A DNA stretch of 64,000 nt. It comes from Clarkia xantiana subsp. parviflora. Taxonomy: Eukaryota > Streptophyta > Magnoliopsida > Myrtales > Onagraceae. The DNA lies in NCBI GenBank assembly GCA_036873135.1, contig JAPTYO010000015.1, positions 4,920,839 to 4,984,838 on the forward strand, in the 5' to 3' direction. Of this stretch, positions 11,648 through 21,622 are shown piece by piece (the first letter of the stretch is position 1; each line of letters begins with the position of its first letter). A model generated the notes under the pieces. It was not told the origin of the DNA, did not search any database, and was given only the letters and a program-made list of their open reading frames with translations. The translations under genes were made by a program, and so were the position numbers.

Positions 11648-11792
11648 CAAGATACGCGGGGCGTGGCCGAGATACGCGGAACGTGGTTAAGATACACGGA
11701 GCGTGTCCGAGATACGTGGGGCGTGGCTGAGATACGCGAGATCATGGCCTAGATAGGCGGGATCACACCCGAGATACGCGGGATACGGGCTA
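11648..11792 (+). repeat. 20-bp subrepeats inside gypsy A LTR
   Basis: Seven consecutive copies of a GATACGCGG-containing 20-21 bp unit are visible. The same array is present in the 3' LTR (about 21941-22085) and, with fewer copies, in the gypsy B LTRs. That explains most of the LTR length difference (719 versus 654 bp). Confidence 0.85.
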
Positions 11793-11836
11793 ACCACCCC
11801 TAACGGTTCACCAGGTACCTGAGGCATCTCTTCGCC

Positions 11837-11844
11837 TATAAAAG
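11837..11844 (+). promoter_or_regulatory. TATA box, gypsy A 5' LTR
   Basis: TATAAAAG within TCTTCGCCTATAAAAGGGC. The same 15-base core recurs in reverse upstream of the antisense gene (21236-21250). Confidence 0.7.
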
Positions 11845-12049
11845 GGCAAGAGGTCACCTCAGAACATTTTACGTTGAATTACATACCCTTTGAGATTATT
11901 GCTTGCCAGTTCGTATTGGGCACACATTTAAGCATCGGAGAGGGATTCTGGGTCACCGCCCGGTCTATCCCCTCTTGCAGGATTGCGTGGAGCAAAGGAG
12001 CTAGGATTACCGTCAAATTCCGTACCGGAGTTCCACCGTGATCCAACAT

Positions 12050-12067
12050 TGGCGCCGTCTGTGGGAA
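12050..12067 (+). other. Primer-binding site, gypsy A
   Basis: TGGCGCCGTCTGTGGGAA begins two bases after the LTR. The first nine bases complement the 3' end of plant Asp tRNA (ACGGCGCCA). This wording is typical of Tat-group elements. The exact tRNA is inferred. Confidence 0.85.
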
Positions 12068-12084
12068 TCAAACAAAAAGCTGAT

Positions 12085-14208
12085 ATGCCTTCTACTCGAT
12101 CGATGGCGGCTGGCAAGCACAGAAGACAGGGACAATCCGGTGGTTCCCGTCACCCCGCTGCAACAAATCTGGATTCAGTACCAGAACAGGAGGAAAACCA
12201 GAACCATCCCCCGGCTGAGCTCTCCCAGACAGGGGGGCACAATGAAGGTCCCGAAGATATTGCTCCTCAGCACCAGGGCAATAGGGGGCAGGAGGCTCCC
12301 CCAGCTACAGACTTGACAAGGGCCGTGGCAGAAGCCATGCCCATGTTTCTGGCAGCCGTGGAGGCTCTCTTGGATCGGAGAGAAGCTGCGAGGAGGCAAG
12401 AGGAGATGCCCCCGTTGGAAGAAGTGGCCCCACCAACAGAGGGTCGGAACGCACAGGAAGCCCCGCCCCGAGGCCAGGACAGAAGTAGGGCATCCGGCCA
12501 GCCGGAGAGGTTCGTGGTTGATGGGCCAGGACCAGTACAGCACAGGACCATTCCCCTGAATGGTCCCATCACTCCCGACCAGGTGGTAAAGATCGTGAAC
12601 ATCTGTATGGGAGAGCAGAAGCCGCTGGTGTCGGAGCTAAGGGATCGATCCACTCATCCCTTCGTTCCCCAACTCATCGACACCCTAGCCCTGCCTGGGC
12701 TAGGTATCCCCACGATAAAGGAGTACGATGGCGAAGGAGATCCGGTTCGCCATGTCCAGAAACACCTCATGGCGTGTCTGGGAAGAGCCCCGAGTGAAGA
12801 CATAGTGTGTACGCTGTTCCCGAACACACTTGGAGAAAGAGCCCTGACCTGGTTCTTCAGTCTGCCCCCAGGCTGCATCACTTGCTGGGCAGATATGCAC
12901 GACCGATTCATTCAGCAGTACCAGGGTCGGAGACGTTTATTGAAGAGCGTGAGGTCCCTGACCCAGGTGGTGCAGAGGCCCGACGAATCGCTGGCGCACT
13001 ATTACCAGCGGTACACCGCCAGTGTGGCAGAAATCGACGAAGAGATCTCGGAAGGTGAGACCATACGTACCTTTATTCGGAACTTAACGGCCCCCTATGG
13101 TTCTGATCTGATGCACAGCGTGGCTGAGAAAGCTGTGTGGAATATGGAGGCACTACAGAAGAGGGTGAAACGGCAAATCGATGTCCAGGAGTCGAAGATA
13201 GCCGCGGGAGAGCTGGAGCCCCCTAAGTCGAATAAAGGGAAGCAGTCGGTTAAACCTTTCGATGATCGCAAGTCAAAAGGTAAAACCGAAAGCAGTCGGA
13301 ATCGAGGCCGACCGGATCGAAGGGACGATAGGCGTTCTTCAAGGAAGGATAAGCGGGAGGATCTCGAAATTCCTCTCAACCGCTCCATGGCGGAAGTGCT
13401 GACGGTCATGGAACGACAAGGTATCTCCAGGTACCCTCCAAAGAAGGATGGAGAATTCTTGGGATCTCGCACGGATCGCTACTGCCGATTTCACCGCGCA
13501 AATGGTCATGACACTAACCACTGTCGGGAACTGAAGAAGGAGATCGAAAAGCTGATCCAGAAGGGGAAGCTAAAGGAATTTGTCGGGAATAAGCGGTGTC
13601 GATCCCGCTCTCGGTCCCGATCGCGGTCCCGTTCCAGATCTCACGATCGGTCCCCAAAGAAGAAGAGAACCGACCCAGAGTCATCCGGTGCTCGCAAGAA
13701 GAGACGGGGCACTATCAATGTGATTCACGGAGGGTTTGCTGCTGGAGGTGATACCTCATCCGCCCGAGAGGTCTATGCCTCTAGAATCCCTACGGCGGTG
13801 GTGCTGGGTAAGAGGTCCCGATCCTGGACCTTGAAAGAAGAGATGGTAATCTCCTTTTCGTCGGAAGACCTCATAGGCGTGGAGACTCCGCACGACGACG
13901 CCTTGGTGGTAACCTTGGATGTAGACGGGTTCGAAATGAAGAGAATTCTAATCGACGGAGGGAGCTCCTCCGACATTCTATTCATGGACGCGCTGGAGGC
14001 TATGGGGAAAACAAAGAAAGATCTAAAGGAGGCAAACTTCCCGATGGTCGGGTTCTCTGGCTCATTCTCCTATCCGCTAGGAGTAATCACCTTACCAGTG
14101 GAGTTTGGTAGCGGGTGGAAATCAGAAAGGAGGAACATGGAGTTCGTGGTAGTCGATTCCGCGGGGACCTACAACGCGATCATCGGAAGAACCACCATTA
14201 ACCCCTGA
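12085..14208 (+). CDS. gag-pro: Gypsy A Gag-protease
   Basis: Structural Gag with a C-terminal aspartic protease, about 707 residues. The ATG at 12085, 18 bp after the primer site, is chosen because upstream in-frame codons lie inside the LTR. In order: an acidic Gln/Pro-rich N-terminus; a retrotransposon Gag (capsid) domain at about 215-335 (GEGDP, ALTWFFSLPPG, FIQQYQGRRR, ETIRTFIRNL); a knuckle at 466-480 (CRFHRANGHDTNHC, the C-H-H-C spacing typical of Tat elements); an Arg-Ser repeat at about 503-522; then protease with LIDGGSSSDIL, catalytic Asp at about 624. The frame stops after TINP. In gypsy B the homologous text reads straight on (NPLMAIAS), so gypsy A has lost one base near 14203 and is disconnected from RT. 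Gag and protease look otherwise intact. Confidence 0.9.
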   Translation: MPSTRSMAAGKHRRQGQSGGSRHPAATNLDSVPEQEENQNHPPAELSQTGGHNEGPEDIAPQHQGNRGQEAPPATDLTRAVAEAMPMFLAAVEALLDRREAARRQEEMPPLEEVAPPTEGRNAQEAPPRGQDRSRASGQPERFVVDGPGPVQHRTIPLNGPITPDQVVKIVNICMGEQKPLVSELRDRSTHPFVPQLIDTLALPGLGIPTIKEYDGEGDPVRHVQKHLMACLGRAPSEDIVCTLFPNTLGERALTWFFSLPPGCITCWADMHDRFIQQYQGRRRLLKSVRSLTQVVQRPDESLAHYYQRYTASVAEIDEEISEGETIRTFIRNLTAPYGSDLMHSVAEKAVWNMEALQKRVKRQIDVQESKIAAGELEPPKSNKGKQSVKPFDDRKSKGKTESSRNRGRPDRRDDRRSSRKDKREDLEIPLNRSMAEVLTVMERQGISRYPPKKDGEFLGSRTDRYCRFHRANGHDTNHCRELKKEIEKLIQKGKLKEFVGNKRCRSRSRSRSRSRSRSHDRSPKKKRTDPESSGARKKRRGTINVIHGGFAAGGDTSSAREVYASRIPTAVVLGKRSRSWTLKEEMVISFSSEDLIGVETPHDDALVVTLDVDGFEMKRILIDGGSSSDILFMDALEAMGKTKKDLKEANFPMVGFSGSFSYPLGVITLPVEFGSGWKSERRNMEFVVVDSAGTYNAIIGRTTINP

Positions 14209-14717
14209 TGGCGGTTGCCTCGACAGTGCACCAGAAGATGAAGTTCCCGACCGACCATGGAGTCGGAGAGGTTAAGGGCGACCAGGTGGCTTCTCGAAAA
14301 TGTTATGTTAACGCCACCCGAAGGAGGAGACGAGAGGCCATGACTGTCCTTCAGACATACACAGATCCCAGAGAGGAATTTGGGCGTCCCGCCCCCGTAG
14401 AAGATCTGAAAGAAGTCGAGATCGATGGACCCCAGAGGAAGGTGAAAATCGGGTCCGCTCTAACGGAGGAGACAGCTCAAAAACTGGTGGAGTTACTGAA
14501 AGAGTTCAAGGAACTGTTTGCCTGGTCCCCGAGCGATATGCCAGGAATCAGTCCCGATTTGATCGTACACGAGCTGAAGATAGACCCCGCGATCAAGCCT
14601 ATCACACAGAAAAGGCGTCCAATGGGCACGGACAAGAAGATCGCGATCCAGCAGGAGGTGGGCAGGTTGCTCGATGCTGGGTTTATTAAAGAGCTCCGTG
14701 CTGGTAAAAAAGACTAA
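14208..14717 (+). pseudogene. pol: Gypsy A pol: protease-RT linker and start of RT
   Basis: The frame continues Pol after the 1-nt loss near 14203. It contains the linker (MKFPTDHGVGEV, KCYVNATRR) and the RT entry (LFAWSPSDMPGISPDLIVHEL, RRPMGTDKKIAIQQEV, LLDAGFIKEL). It ends at a stop created by a deletion of about 24 nt near 14698 relative to gypsy B. That deletion removes the region coding the usual ANP before the VLVKK motif and shifts the frame. The ATG at 14208 is an internal codon of the ancestral polyprotein, not a true start. Confidence 0.85.
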
Positions 14718-16761
14718 CGGGAAATGGCGAATGTGTGTGGATTTCCGCGACCTGAACAAAGCTTGCCCAAAGGACTGTTACCCACTCCCGAGAATCGACC
14801 AGCTGGTGGATGCCACGTCGGGACATGAGCTGTTGAGTTTCATGGATGCGTATTCAGGCTACAACCATATCAAGATGGCCAAGGAAGACGCTCCCCATAC
14901 AACGTTCTATGCAGACAGTGACATCTATCACTACGATGTCATGCCTTTCGGGTTGATCAATGCTGGGGCCACCTACCAACGGATGGTGAACAAACTGTTT
15001 GGAGATATGCTGGGAGAAACCATGGAAGCTTACGTGGATGATATGCTGGTGAAGTCCCGACAGGCCGAGGATCATGTGCACAACCTAACCATGGCATTTG
15101 AGCGGATGATGCTCCGTCAAGTTCGCTTGAACCCGACGAAATGCGCCTTCGGAGTCCACTCAGGGAAATTTTTGGGCTTTATGGTGAGCCAGAGAGGAAT
15201 TGAGGTGAATCCCGAGAAGCTGAGGGCAATTGAGGAGATGCAGTCTCCGATAAACCATCGGGAGGTACAAGTGCTGAATGGCCGACTAGCTGCAATGAAT
15301 CGCTTCTTGTCCAAAGCCAGCGACCGATCAATGCCGTTTTTTGAAGTCTTGAGGGCCAACAAGAAATTCGAATGGACCGCCAAGTGTGAAGAGGCGTTCC
15401 AAGCACTCAAGCAGCACCTTCGCACCCTCCCGCCGTTGGCAAAACCGGTTCCAGGCGAGCCGCTCTACCTTTATTTGGCTATTTCTGAATTTGCCATTAG
15501 CTCTGTGTTAGTAAAGATTGTCGAGGGTAATCAAGTCCCCGTCTATTATGTAAGCAAGGCGTTTTCCAAATCCGAATTAACCTATCCTGCCGTTGAGAAG
15601 TACCTCTTTGCGTTGATTATTACTGCTCGGAAGCTAAGGCCTTATTTCCATGCACATGAGATCACTGTGCTGACGAACCAGCCTTTAAAACATTTCTTGA
15701 ACCGACCGGATGCGTCGGGAAGATTAGTGAAGTGGGCAGTAGAGCTTAGTGAATTTCGAATACACTTCGCTCCAAGAACGGCTATTAAGGGCCAGGCATT
15801 GGCGGATTTCATAGCAGAATCTACAGCTCCCGATCTAGAAGAAGCGAGTCCTGTAGAAGAACAACCAGAGAGGGCAGAGCAATCAGAACAGCCAAACGAA
15901 GAAAATACATGGGAAATGTACACGGATGGCTCCTCGAGTTCGGACGGATCAGGGGCGGGCTTTTTGTTGATACCACCGGGTGAAGGTGAACCGCTCCGAT
16001 ACGCCTTGGCTTTAACATTCAAGGCCACAAACAACGAAGCAGAGTATGAAGCTCTTATCACGGGCCTGAAAATTGCTAAAGGCACGGGAGTCGATCACTT
16101 GAGAGTAAAGTGTGATGCAGCCTTAATCGTAAACCAGGTTCAAGGGCGATACGAGGCAAGGAGCCCGATAATGAAGAAGTATCTGCGAGAGGTACAAGCC
16201 CTGAAAGAGAGCTTCAAAAGCTTCGATATCGAGGCAATCCCGAGGGAGGAAAACGTAGAGGCAGACGCCTTGAGCAAATTTGCCTTGGGGGCACCCTTGG
16301 AAGAAAATCGGAAGGTGCATTTCTTAGAAAAGGTAATCTTATCAAACATCGACCCAACACAGGTGTGCGCCATTGAAGCGAGATCAGAGGAGGAGCCAAC
16401 TTGGATGACCCCGATAGTCACGTACCTGACTACGGGGGCAGTCCCCGATGATAAAGTGGCAGCGGATAGAATACGTCGGATCGCGGCCAATTATGTGATG
16501 CTAGACGATCAGCTGTACAAGAAGGGCTGGTTCTCGACTCCGTACTTGAAGTGTGTGGCAGAACCCGACACCAATCGGATTCTGAAGGAGGTGCACGAAG
16601 GGGTCGCGGCTTGTCATGAAGGGACCCGATCCATCATGAGGAAAGTGCTGAACTTGGGCTATTATTGGCCCACGATGAGCAAGGAAGCAACGGCGTTGGT
16701 CCGATCCTGTGACGCGTGCCAGAGGTACGCCCCGAGTATCGTGGGTCGGCCGCTAATCTGA
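14698..16761 (+). pseudogene. pol: Gypsy A pol: RT, RNase H, second RNase H, integrase N-terminus
   Basis: One long open frame. RT: VLVKKTNGKWRMCVDFRDLN, LLSFMDAYSGYNHIKM, MPFGLINAGATYQ, with catalytic YVDD at 15031-15042. The Ty3-type RNase H follows (YLYLAISEFAISSVLV, VYYVSKAFSKSE) and lacks the usual first Asp, so it is degenerate as is normal in Tat elements. A second RNase H follows (MYTDGSSSSDGSGAGF, NNEAEYEALITGLK, VKCDAALIVNQV, EADALSKFAL) with all expected acidic residues. The frame ends in the integrase zinc finger (H-x-H...CDACQRYAP), where a 1-nt loss near 16745 relative to gypsy B gives a premature stop. Catalytic residues of RT and second RNase H look intact. Confidence 0.92.
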
Positions 16762-17636
16762 CATCCATCAAGAGCGCGTGGCCCTTCGCGCAGTGGGGCA
16801 TCGACTTGGTGGGACCTCTTCCAAAAGAACAAGGACAATGTAAGTATTTACTTGTAGCAATCGATTATTTTTCGAAATGGATAGAGGCGAAGGCATTGGC
16901 CAGAACAACGGGGAACCAGATCGTCAAGTTCCTCCAGACCCACATCGTGTCCAGATACGGGATTCCTAAGGTGGTGATCAGCGACAATGGTCCACCGTTT
17001 AACGGCTCTCAGGTGAGGGAGTATCTAGAGGAATTGAACATCGAGCATCGGACCGCCTCCGTACGCCATGCTCAGACTAATGGCCAGGTGGAATCAGCCA
17101 ACAAAATCGTGATGGATGGCCTGAAGAAAAGGGTCTATGCCTTGAAGAGCAAGTGGCTGAACGAACTGGAAAACGTGCTTTGGGCTGTTAGAACGACACC
17201 CAAACGATCAACGGGGGAGACTCCGTTTGGCCTCGTTTATGGCACGGAAGCTGTCGCTCCCGTGGAGGTAGCTGTGGCGTCCCATCGGATGAGATATTAC
17301 GAGCCCCTGACGAACGATGAAATGAGACGTCTGGACTTGGACTTACTCGAAAAGAAGAGGCGGGAAGCCGACGAAGTCCAAGCTCGAATGCGTTTTGCGA
17401 CGGCCAGGTACTACAATCGGCGAGTAAAGTCCCGACAGTTCTTCGTCGGGGAGCTGGTTTGGCGTCGCAACGAGTTCACCCTTTTGGATCGAATCAACAA
17501 GATGTCACCAAAATGGGAAGGACCTTATAAGGTCGTGGGGTTGCCAGCTCCAAATGCGTACAAGTTGGAAGACCTCGATGGCAGAACGTTAAAGCATTCT
17601 TTTAGTGGCGAACACTTGAAGAAACACCATGCTTGA
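16740..17636 (+). pseudogene. pol: Gypsy A pol: integrase core and C-terminus
   Basis: The frame continues integrase after the 1-nt loss near 16745. The DDE core has WGIDLVGPLP (first Asp), VVISDNGPPFNG (second Asp) and TNGQVESANK (Glu), so the catalytic triad is complete. The C-terminal part holds RTTPKRSTGETPFGLVYG and a basic Arg/Lys-rich tail ending with GPYKV...GEHLKKHHA. Pol stops at 17636 and the minisatellite begins immediately. Repair of two single-base losses and one short deletion would be needed for a functional Pol. Confidence 0.92.
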
Positions 17637-18250
17637 AGAAAGTCGCCTTAAGTGGCGCCCGATAAAGTCGCCTTAAGTGGTGCCCGATGTAAAATCGCCT
17701 TAAGTGGTGTATGCTGTTTATCGTTTAATTCGATGTAAGCCAATTTTGTGACGTCAATAAATAAAGAGGTTGCTTCCAATCAAGAGTTATCCTTAGATTT
17801 ATGCTAAGCGTCAAAAGTTGCCTTGAGTGGTGCACGAGAAAAGTCGCCTTGAGTGGTGCACGAGAAAAGTCGCCTTGAGTGGTGCACGAGAAAAGTCGCC
17901 TTGAGTGGTGCACGAGAAAAGCCGCCTTATGTGGTGCACAATCCTTAGATTTATCTAAGTATCAAAAAGTCGCCTTGAATGGTGCACGATATTTAGTCGT
18001 CTTAAGTGATGCGTGATTCTTAGATTTACTCTAAGTAATAATTAAGTCGTCTTAAGTGATGCACGGGACTAAGTCGCCTTAATAGGTGCACAATCCTTAG
18101 ATTTATTCTAAGTATCAAAAAGTCGCCTTGAGTGGTGCACGATATTAAGTCGTCTTAAGTGATGCGCGGGACTAAGTCGCCTTAAGTGGTGCAAGTTATT
18201 AAATCGTCGGGAAAGACGTACGAAAATGTCTTAAGTGTCGAAGTGTCGAC
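17637..18250 (+). repeat. Minisatellite after gypsy A integrase (GTCGCCTTAAGTGGTGCACGA)
   Basis: About 15-20 copies of a motif around GTCGCCTTAAGTGGTGC with irregular spacing of ~20-45 bp. Several intervals carry CTTAGATTTATNCTAAG, a short inverted repeat. The same motif in reverse forms the much larger 27-bp array of gypsy B (46931-48535). Position: between the integrase stop and the end of the antisense gene. Confidence 0.9.
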
Positions 18251-18383
18251 CCAGGCAAGTATAAAACCACTTGAAGAAATGTGTCAAGAAAATCGAAACT
18301 GAGAAAGTCTGATAGTTGATAAGGGCTCAAAGGCCCGACAATGACAAAAAAGGAGAAGATACAAGGACTCTAAAGGTAAGCAT

Positions 18384-21075
18384 TCAAGCTTGGTCCTTGT
18401 CGGCAGCATTGGCAGCAGCTGGGTCCGCGGAGTCGGTAGCAGAAGGATCCACAGGGTTAGCTTCGGGAGGATCGACTATCGGGGCGTCCGCACTTGGAAG
18501 TTCAGAGGCGTCTTCGACAATTACGGGGGTACTCCCCCCATCACTCTCCTCGGAAAGAGCAAAATACTTCTTCGCAAAAGGAGCGAGGGAAGGAGACTTG
18601 TCAAAGTTGATGGCGTCCCCGTACTCCCGGTGAAGCTCTTCAACCGCATTGAAAAGAGTGTTCTCCACCTCCGCGCCGAAGAACTTCATAGCGTCGGCCT
18701 GGAAGTCCCCGGACCTCCGATAGTCCTCCCGACCCTTTGCCCCCGCTTCAACCAGCTGCGCAGGAAACCCCGCGATTTGCTCCTCCAGAGCCTTCTTCTC
18801 GAGGACCAGTTTGTCCTCAGCCGCCTTCTTCTCCTGGACCAGCTTGTCCACAGCCGCCTGCCGCTCCTGCCGCTCTTGCCTCAAGAGCCCCTCGAAGTCC
18901 CCGACCTGCTTCTGGAGGTCCCGAACCTTCTGATCGAGGACAGCCTGTTCCTTGACAAGCTTTCCCCGCGAAGACTGGGAGGCCTTAAGATCCTCCTTGA
19001 GGTGCTCGAGGGCCCCTCGGTCCCGCTCCCGGGACTCATCGTAGGCGATGACGTACCCGATAAGACGGTTGAAGTCCCCGAGCTCCTACAATAAGAAGAA
19101 AAAGTGTTAATAGACAAACAACCCGATTTATCATCAAAAAGAGAGAAGCGAAGTCTTACCTCTATACGGCGCATGGACATCTCTCTAATATCCCGTTGCA
19201 TGGGCGTCCGATTAAGCGAAATCGGATACCGCATAGTAGGCAGGATCGAGCCTGCCAGCAGATGCAGGGCCAGATCCTGGTCCTGCTCCCCTTGTGTAAG
19301 CGGGACTCCTTGCAGCGTCCGGATAGGAGTCCAGGGAGCATTCGCTTGTGAAGGGTTGAAGGGCCTGTAGAAATTCCTATCAAGAGCAAGAGGAGGAGGA
19401 GGACGATAAGTGGAGGGGCATGCCTCCGTCTCGGCCCGAACGGGGGAAGGAGTGAAGTTATGGATGGGCGATGGCTGCCGCTGCTGCGGAGAAGATGAAG
19501 GAGGCGGCCCCTGAGGGGTTGGTTTCAAGGGGGATTGCCCCGTCCTCCGACGATGACGAAGGGAACCACCCTCGTCAGTCTCCTCAGAGGAGTCCAAAGT
19601 TTCCACCTGACGAAACTGTTCGCCAGTTGGAGCCTTCTCTCCAGCTGAGGGAGGCACCCCCGCTGAAGACGGTGCATCCGCGGAAGCTGCGGCACCCGAT
19701 GGAGTTCCCGAGCGACCTGCACCTGGAGGATGAGAAGCTTCAGAAATGTAGTCAGGAAGTTCATCAGGATTCTTAAGCCAAATGATACGTCGGGAGACGT
19801 ATTGATCCTTCCCGCGATAATGGTAGTAGCCCGCCTTCAAGACACGAGGAGTTTCGCCTCGAAGGATTCGTTTGACGTCAGCGATACGGGCCTCCTTGGT
19901 CGAAGAAATCAAATCCTTCGGGACCATCCTCTTGTATGATTTAATAGCAAGTCAGAGCTTTTTACCTTCTTCAGCATGATCCAGATCCACCCGCTTCCGC
20001 TTGGGCTGCTCCGCGGAAGGAGACCCCGACTGAGCAGTGACCTTCTTTGCGGATTTCCTCTTCCGCGAGGGGCGGACAGCATTAGTCTCCCCCTGCTTAA
20101 GGAATAGATCGGTCAACATAGATACCTTCTTGGCTGCAAACAGTAAACGAAGAAGAGTTAGAAGTTTACCCAAGGAACCATATTAGAAGGGCCGTCGAAG
20201 AGTTGCCCCCCAGAGATAATATCGAGGAGTCGGATCCCGGCGTGCACCAGGTCCCGCTCCACGAGTGAGTTGGCGTTGAAGGGAGTGTAGGACTCCCCCA
20301 TCGGTAAAGCCTGATAAGTTGAAGAGTTTCAAAATCCTCGTCGGTGTAAGTGTGGAAGGCAGGCGGAGGGTCTGCTGCCACCTCCCACCGAGGCCAGGGA
20401 ATCGAAGAATGTCGGATGAAGAAGTAGCTCCTCTTCCAGCTACTTTTGTCGGACCCCGTGTCAACCAAGAGTCCCCGACCCTTGACCACCTTCCAGGTGT
20501 CATTGGTCCAGCCACACCGGGCAAGCTGCTGCTTACTCCACTTAGGCATCCGAGGGTAGAAGGCGCAAACCCCCGCCTCGTTGCACTTCATCCCATAGAA
20601 GGTTCTGAAGAGCTGGAGGCTGTAGACCCACTTCTGTCGGAAGCAGAGAACTTGAAAGGCGTTCCATAAGCGGATGGCATGAGGAGAAAAGGTAGTGGGG
20701 TGCGTTTTGTAATGCTGGCACATCTCGACCAGATTACCACAAAAGGGGAATCTGATCCCCGCTGATACTTGTCCCGTAGAGACAAATACCTCCCCTTTTT
20801 GGGGACGAGTAACCTCAGGGTTACTCGAGGGGCGAGGCCAAGGATATGGGAAACGGGGTTCCCGGGTAGTAGTGATGCAACCCTCTCGGAGGGCTGCATC
20901 ATAAGCAGTATTGGAGATCTCATTCAGAGCATAATCAAAATTAAAAGGTTTTCTCCCCTCAGAGCTGGACCCGCTGTCTGAAAAGCAACCATTGCAAGAA
21001 AAACACAGTGGGACTCTTGGAAAATAAACAAGGAAAAGACGAACAAGCAACAAAGGGGAATCCCTTACCAGACAT
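18384..21075 (-). CDS. Antisense spliced gene of gypsy A (PF04195-like head, coiled-coil tail)
   Basis: A gene opposite to gag-pol, as known for the extra antisense gene of Tat elements. ATG at 21075 (codons ATGTCTG), then a GT-AG intron 21068-20978 (91 nt, GTAAGG...TTTTCAG). Exon 2 (20977 to ~20170) carries the globular part (ISNTAYDAALREGCIT, SAGIRFPFCGNLVEMC, WKRSYFFIRHSSIPWPRW), resembling the plant 'putative gypsy type transposon' family. A lysine-rich nuclear-signal-like stretch follows (RPSRKRKSAKK, PKRKRVD, 19952-20133), then a Pro/Ser-rich part (19927-19160), a clear intron 19159-19086 (74 nt, GTAAGA...TTGTAG), and a coiled-coil exon 19085-18384 (ELGDF..., QERQERQAAVDKLVQEKKAA) ending acidic. 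The intron joins 19160 to 19085 in frame. Exon 2 has a 1-nt shift near 20309, and the joints near 20169-20134 and 19950 (~35 nt) are too short for normal introns, so this copy is probably damaged. Function unknown. Confidence 0.72.
19086..19159 (-). other. Intron before the coiled-coil exon of antisense gene
   Basis: Donor GAG|GTAAGACTTC and acceptor TTATTGTAG|GAG on the minus strand, with a T-rich 3' half. Splicing joins two long open frames in phase (RRIE then ELGDF), and the reading frame downstream is open for 700 bases. Confidence 0.75.
20978..21068 (-). other. Intron 1 of antisense gene
   Basis: Reads GTAAGGGATT at the donor and TTGCTTTTCAG at the acceptor on the minus strand. Removing it joins ATGTCTG to ACAGCGGG without a stop, giving MSDSGSSSEG. 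Confidence 0.7.
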
Positions 21076-21235
21076 GATGAAGTAGAAGTTGAGGAGATGA
21101 ACGAGGCGTCGCCGGAAAGATGATCGGAGAAACTCCAAGACCTTCGGAATTACAGAGCTTGAATTCGCAGAGAAATTGCAGAGTGCTTTTGAGAATTCGG
21201 AAACGGAAAAAGTTAAATTGTGACCATGGCTAGGG

Positions 21236-21242
21236 TTTTATA
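21236..21242 (-). promoter_or_regulatory. TATA box for antisense gene
   Basis: On the minus strand the sequence is TCTTCGCCTATAAAACCC, about 165 bases upstream of the antisense ATG. The 15 bases TCTTCGCCTATAAAA are identical to the core promoter in the element's own LTRs (11830-11844). Confidence 0.55.
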
Positions 21243-21613
21243 GGCGAAGAAGACAGTTGAAGGGACACCTCGATCCGAGTCGTCGAAGTCGAAGAATCTT
21301 AATCTGGACCGTTGAGATGATACGTGCAGAAGGACAACAGACATAATGATGAAACGGCCTGAAAAGCACTTTTCAGAAAAAGACAGGCGCGAGAAATCAG
21401 GCACGAGAGCCGAAAACGTCGTTTCACTATCTACTGCATTTAATTGGGGAACCGAGGAGACCCCTGGGATTTGGCAGTTATCTACAAAACGCTGAGGATA
21501 CGTGAAGAAGAAGACTGGTAATTGAATGACTAAACCAAGGGAAAGATCCCTGATTCCAATATCGGGAGGTCGGGAGTTGGAAGACACGACGAACTAAAAG
21601 TCCCTCATGTCTT
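21243..21613. other. Gypsy A 3' region, no gene seen
   Basis: Between the antisense promoter and the polypurine tract there is no supported open frame. The last ~80 bases are conserved in gypsy B next to its polypurine tract (46611-46690). Confidence 0.6.
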
Positions 21614-21622
21614 GGGGGCAAA
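21614..21622 (+). other. Polypurine tract, gypsy A
   Basis: GGGGGCAAA lies immediately before the 3' LTR. The same sequence is conserved, reversed, in gypsy B (46602-46610). Confidence 0.85.

Larger units (their letters stand above)
11330..12048 (+). repeat. 5' LTR of gypsy A (719 bp)
   Basis: It begins TGATGGGTTCGACTACAGCC and ends GTGATCCAACA. It contains an internal tandem repeat of a ~20-bp unit (GATACGCGGGGCGTGGCCGA, about seven diverged copies, 11648-11792) and a TATA box at 11837. Confidence 0.97.

Noticed and set aside
18390..19094. Plus-strand 234-codon frame within gypsy A
   Set aside because: It is opposite the coiled-coil exon of the antisense gene, which has introns in phase and biased composition; the plus frame is a shadow.
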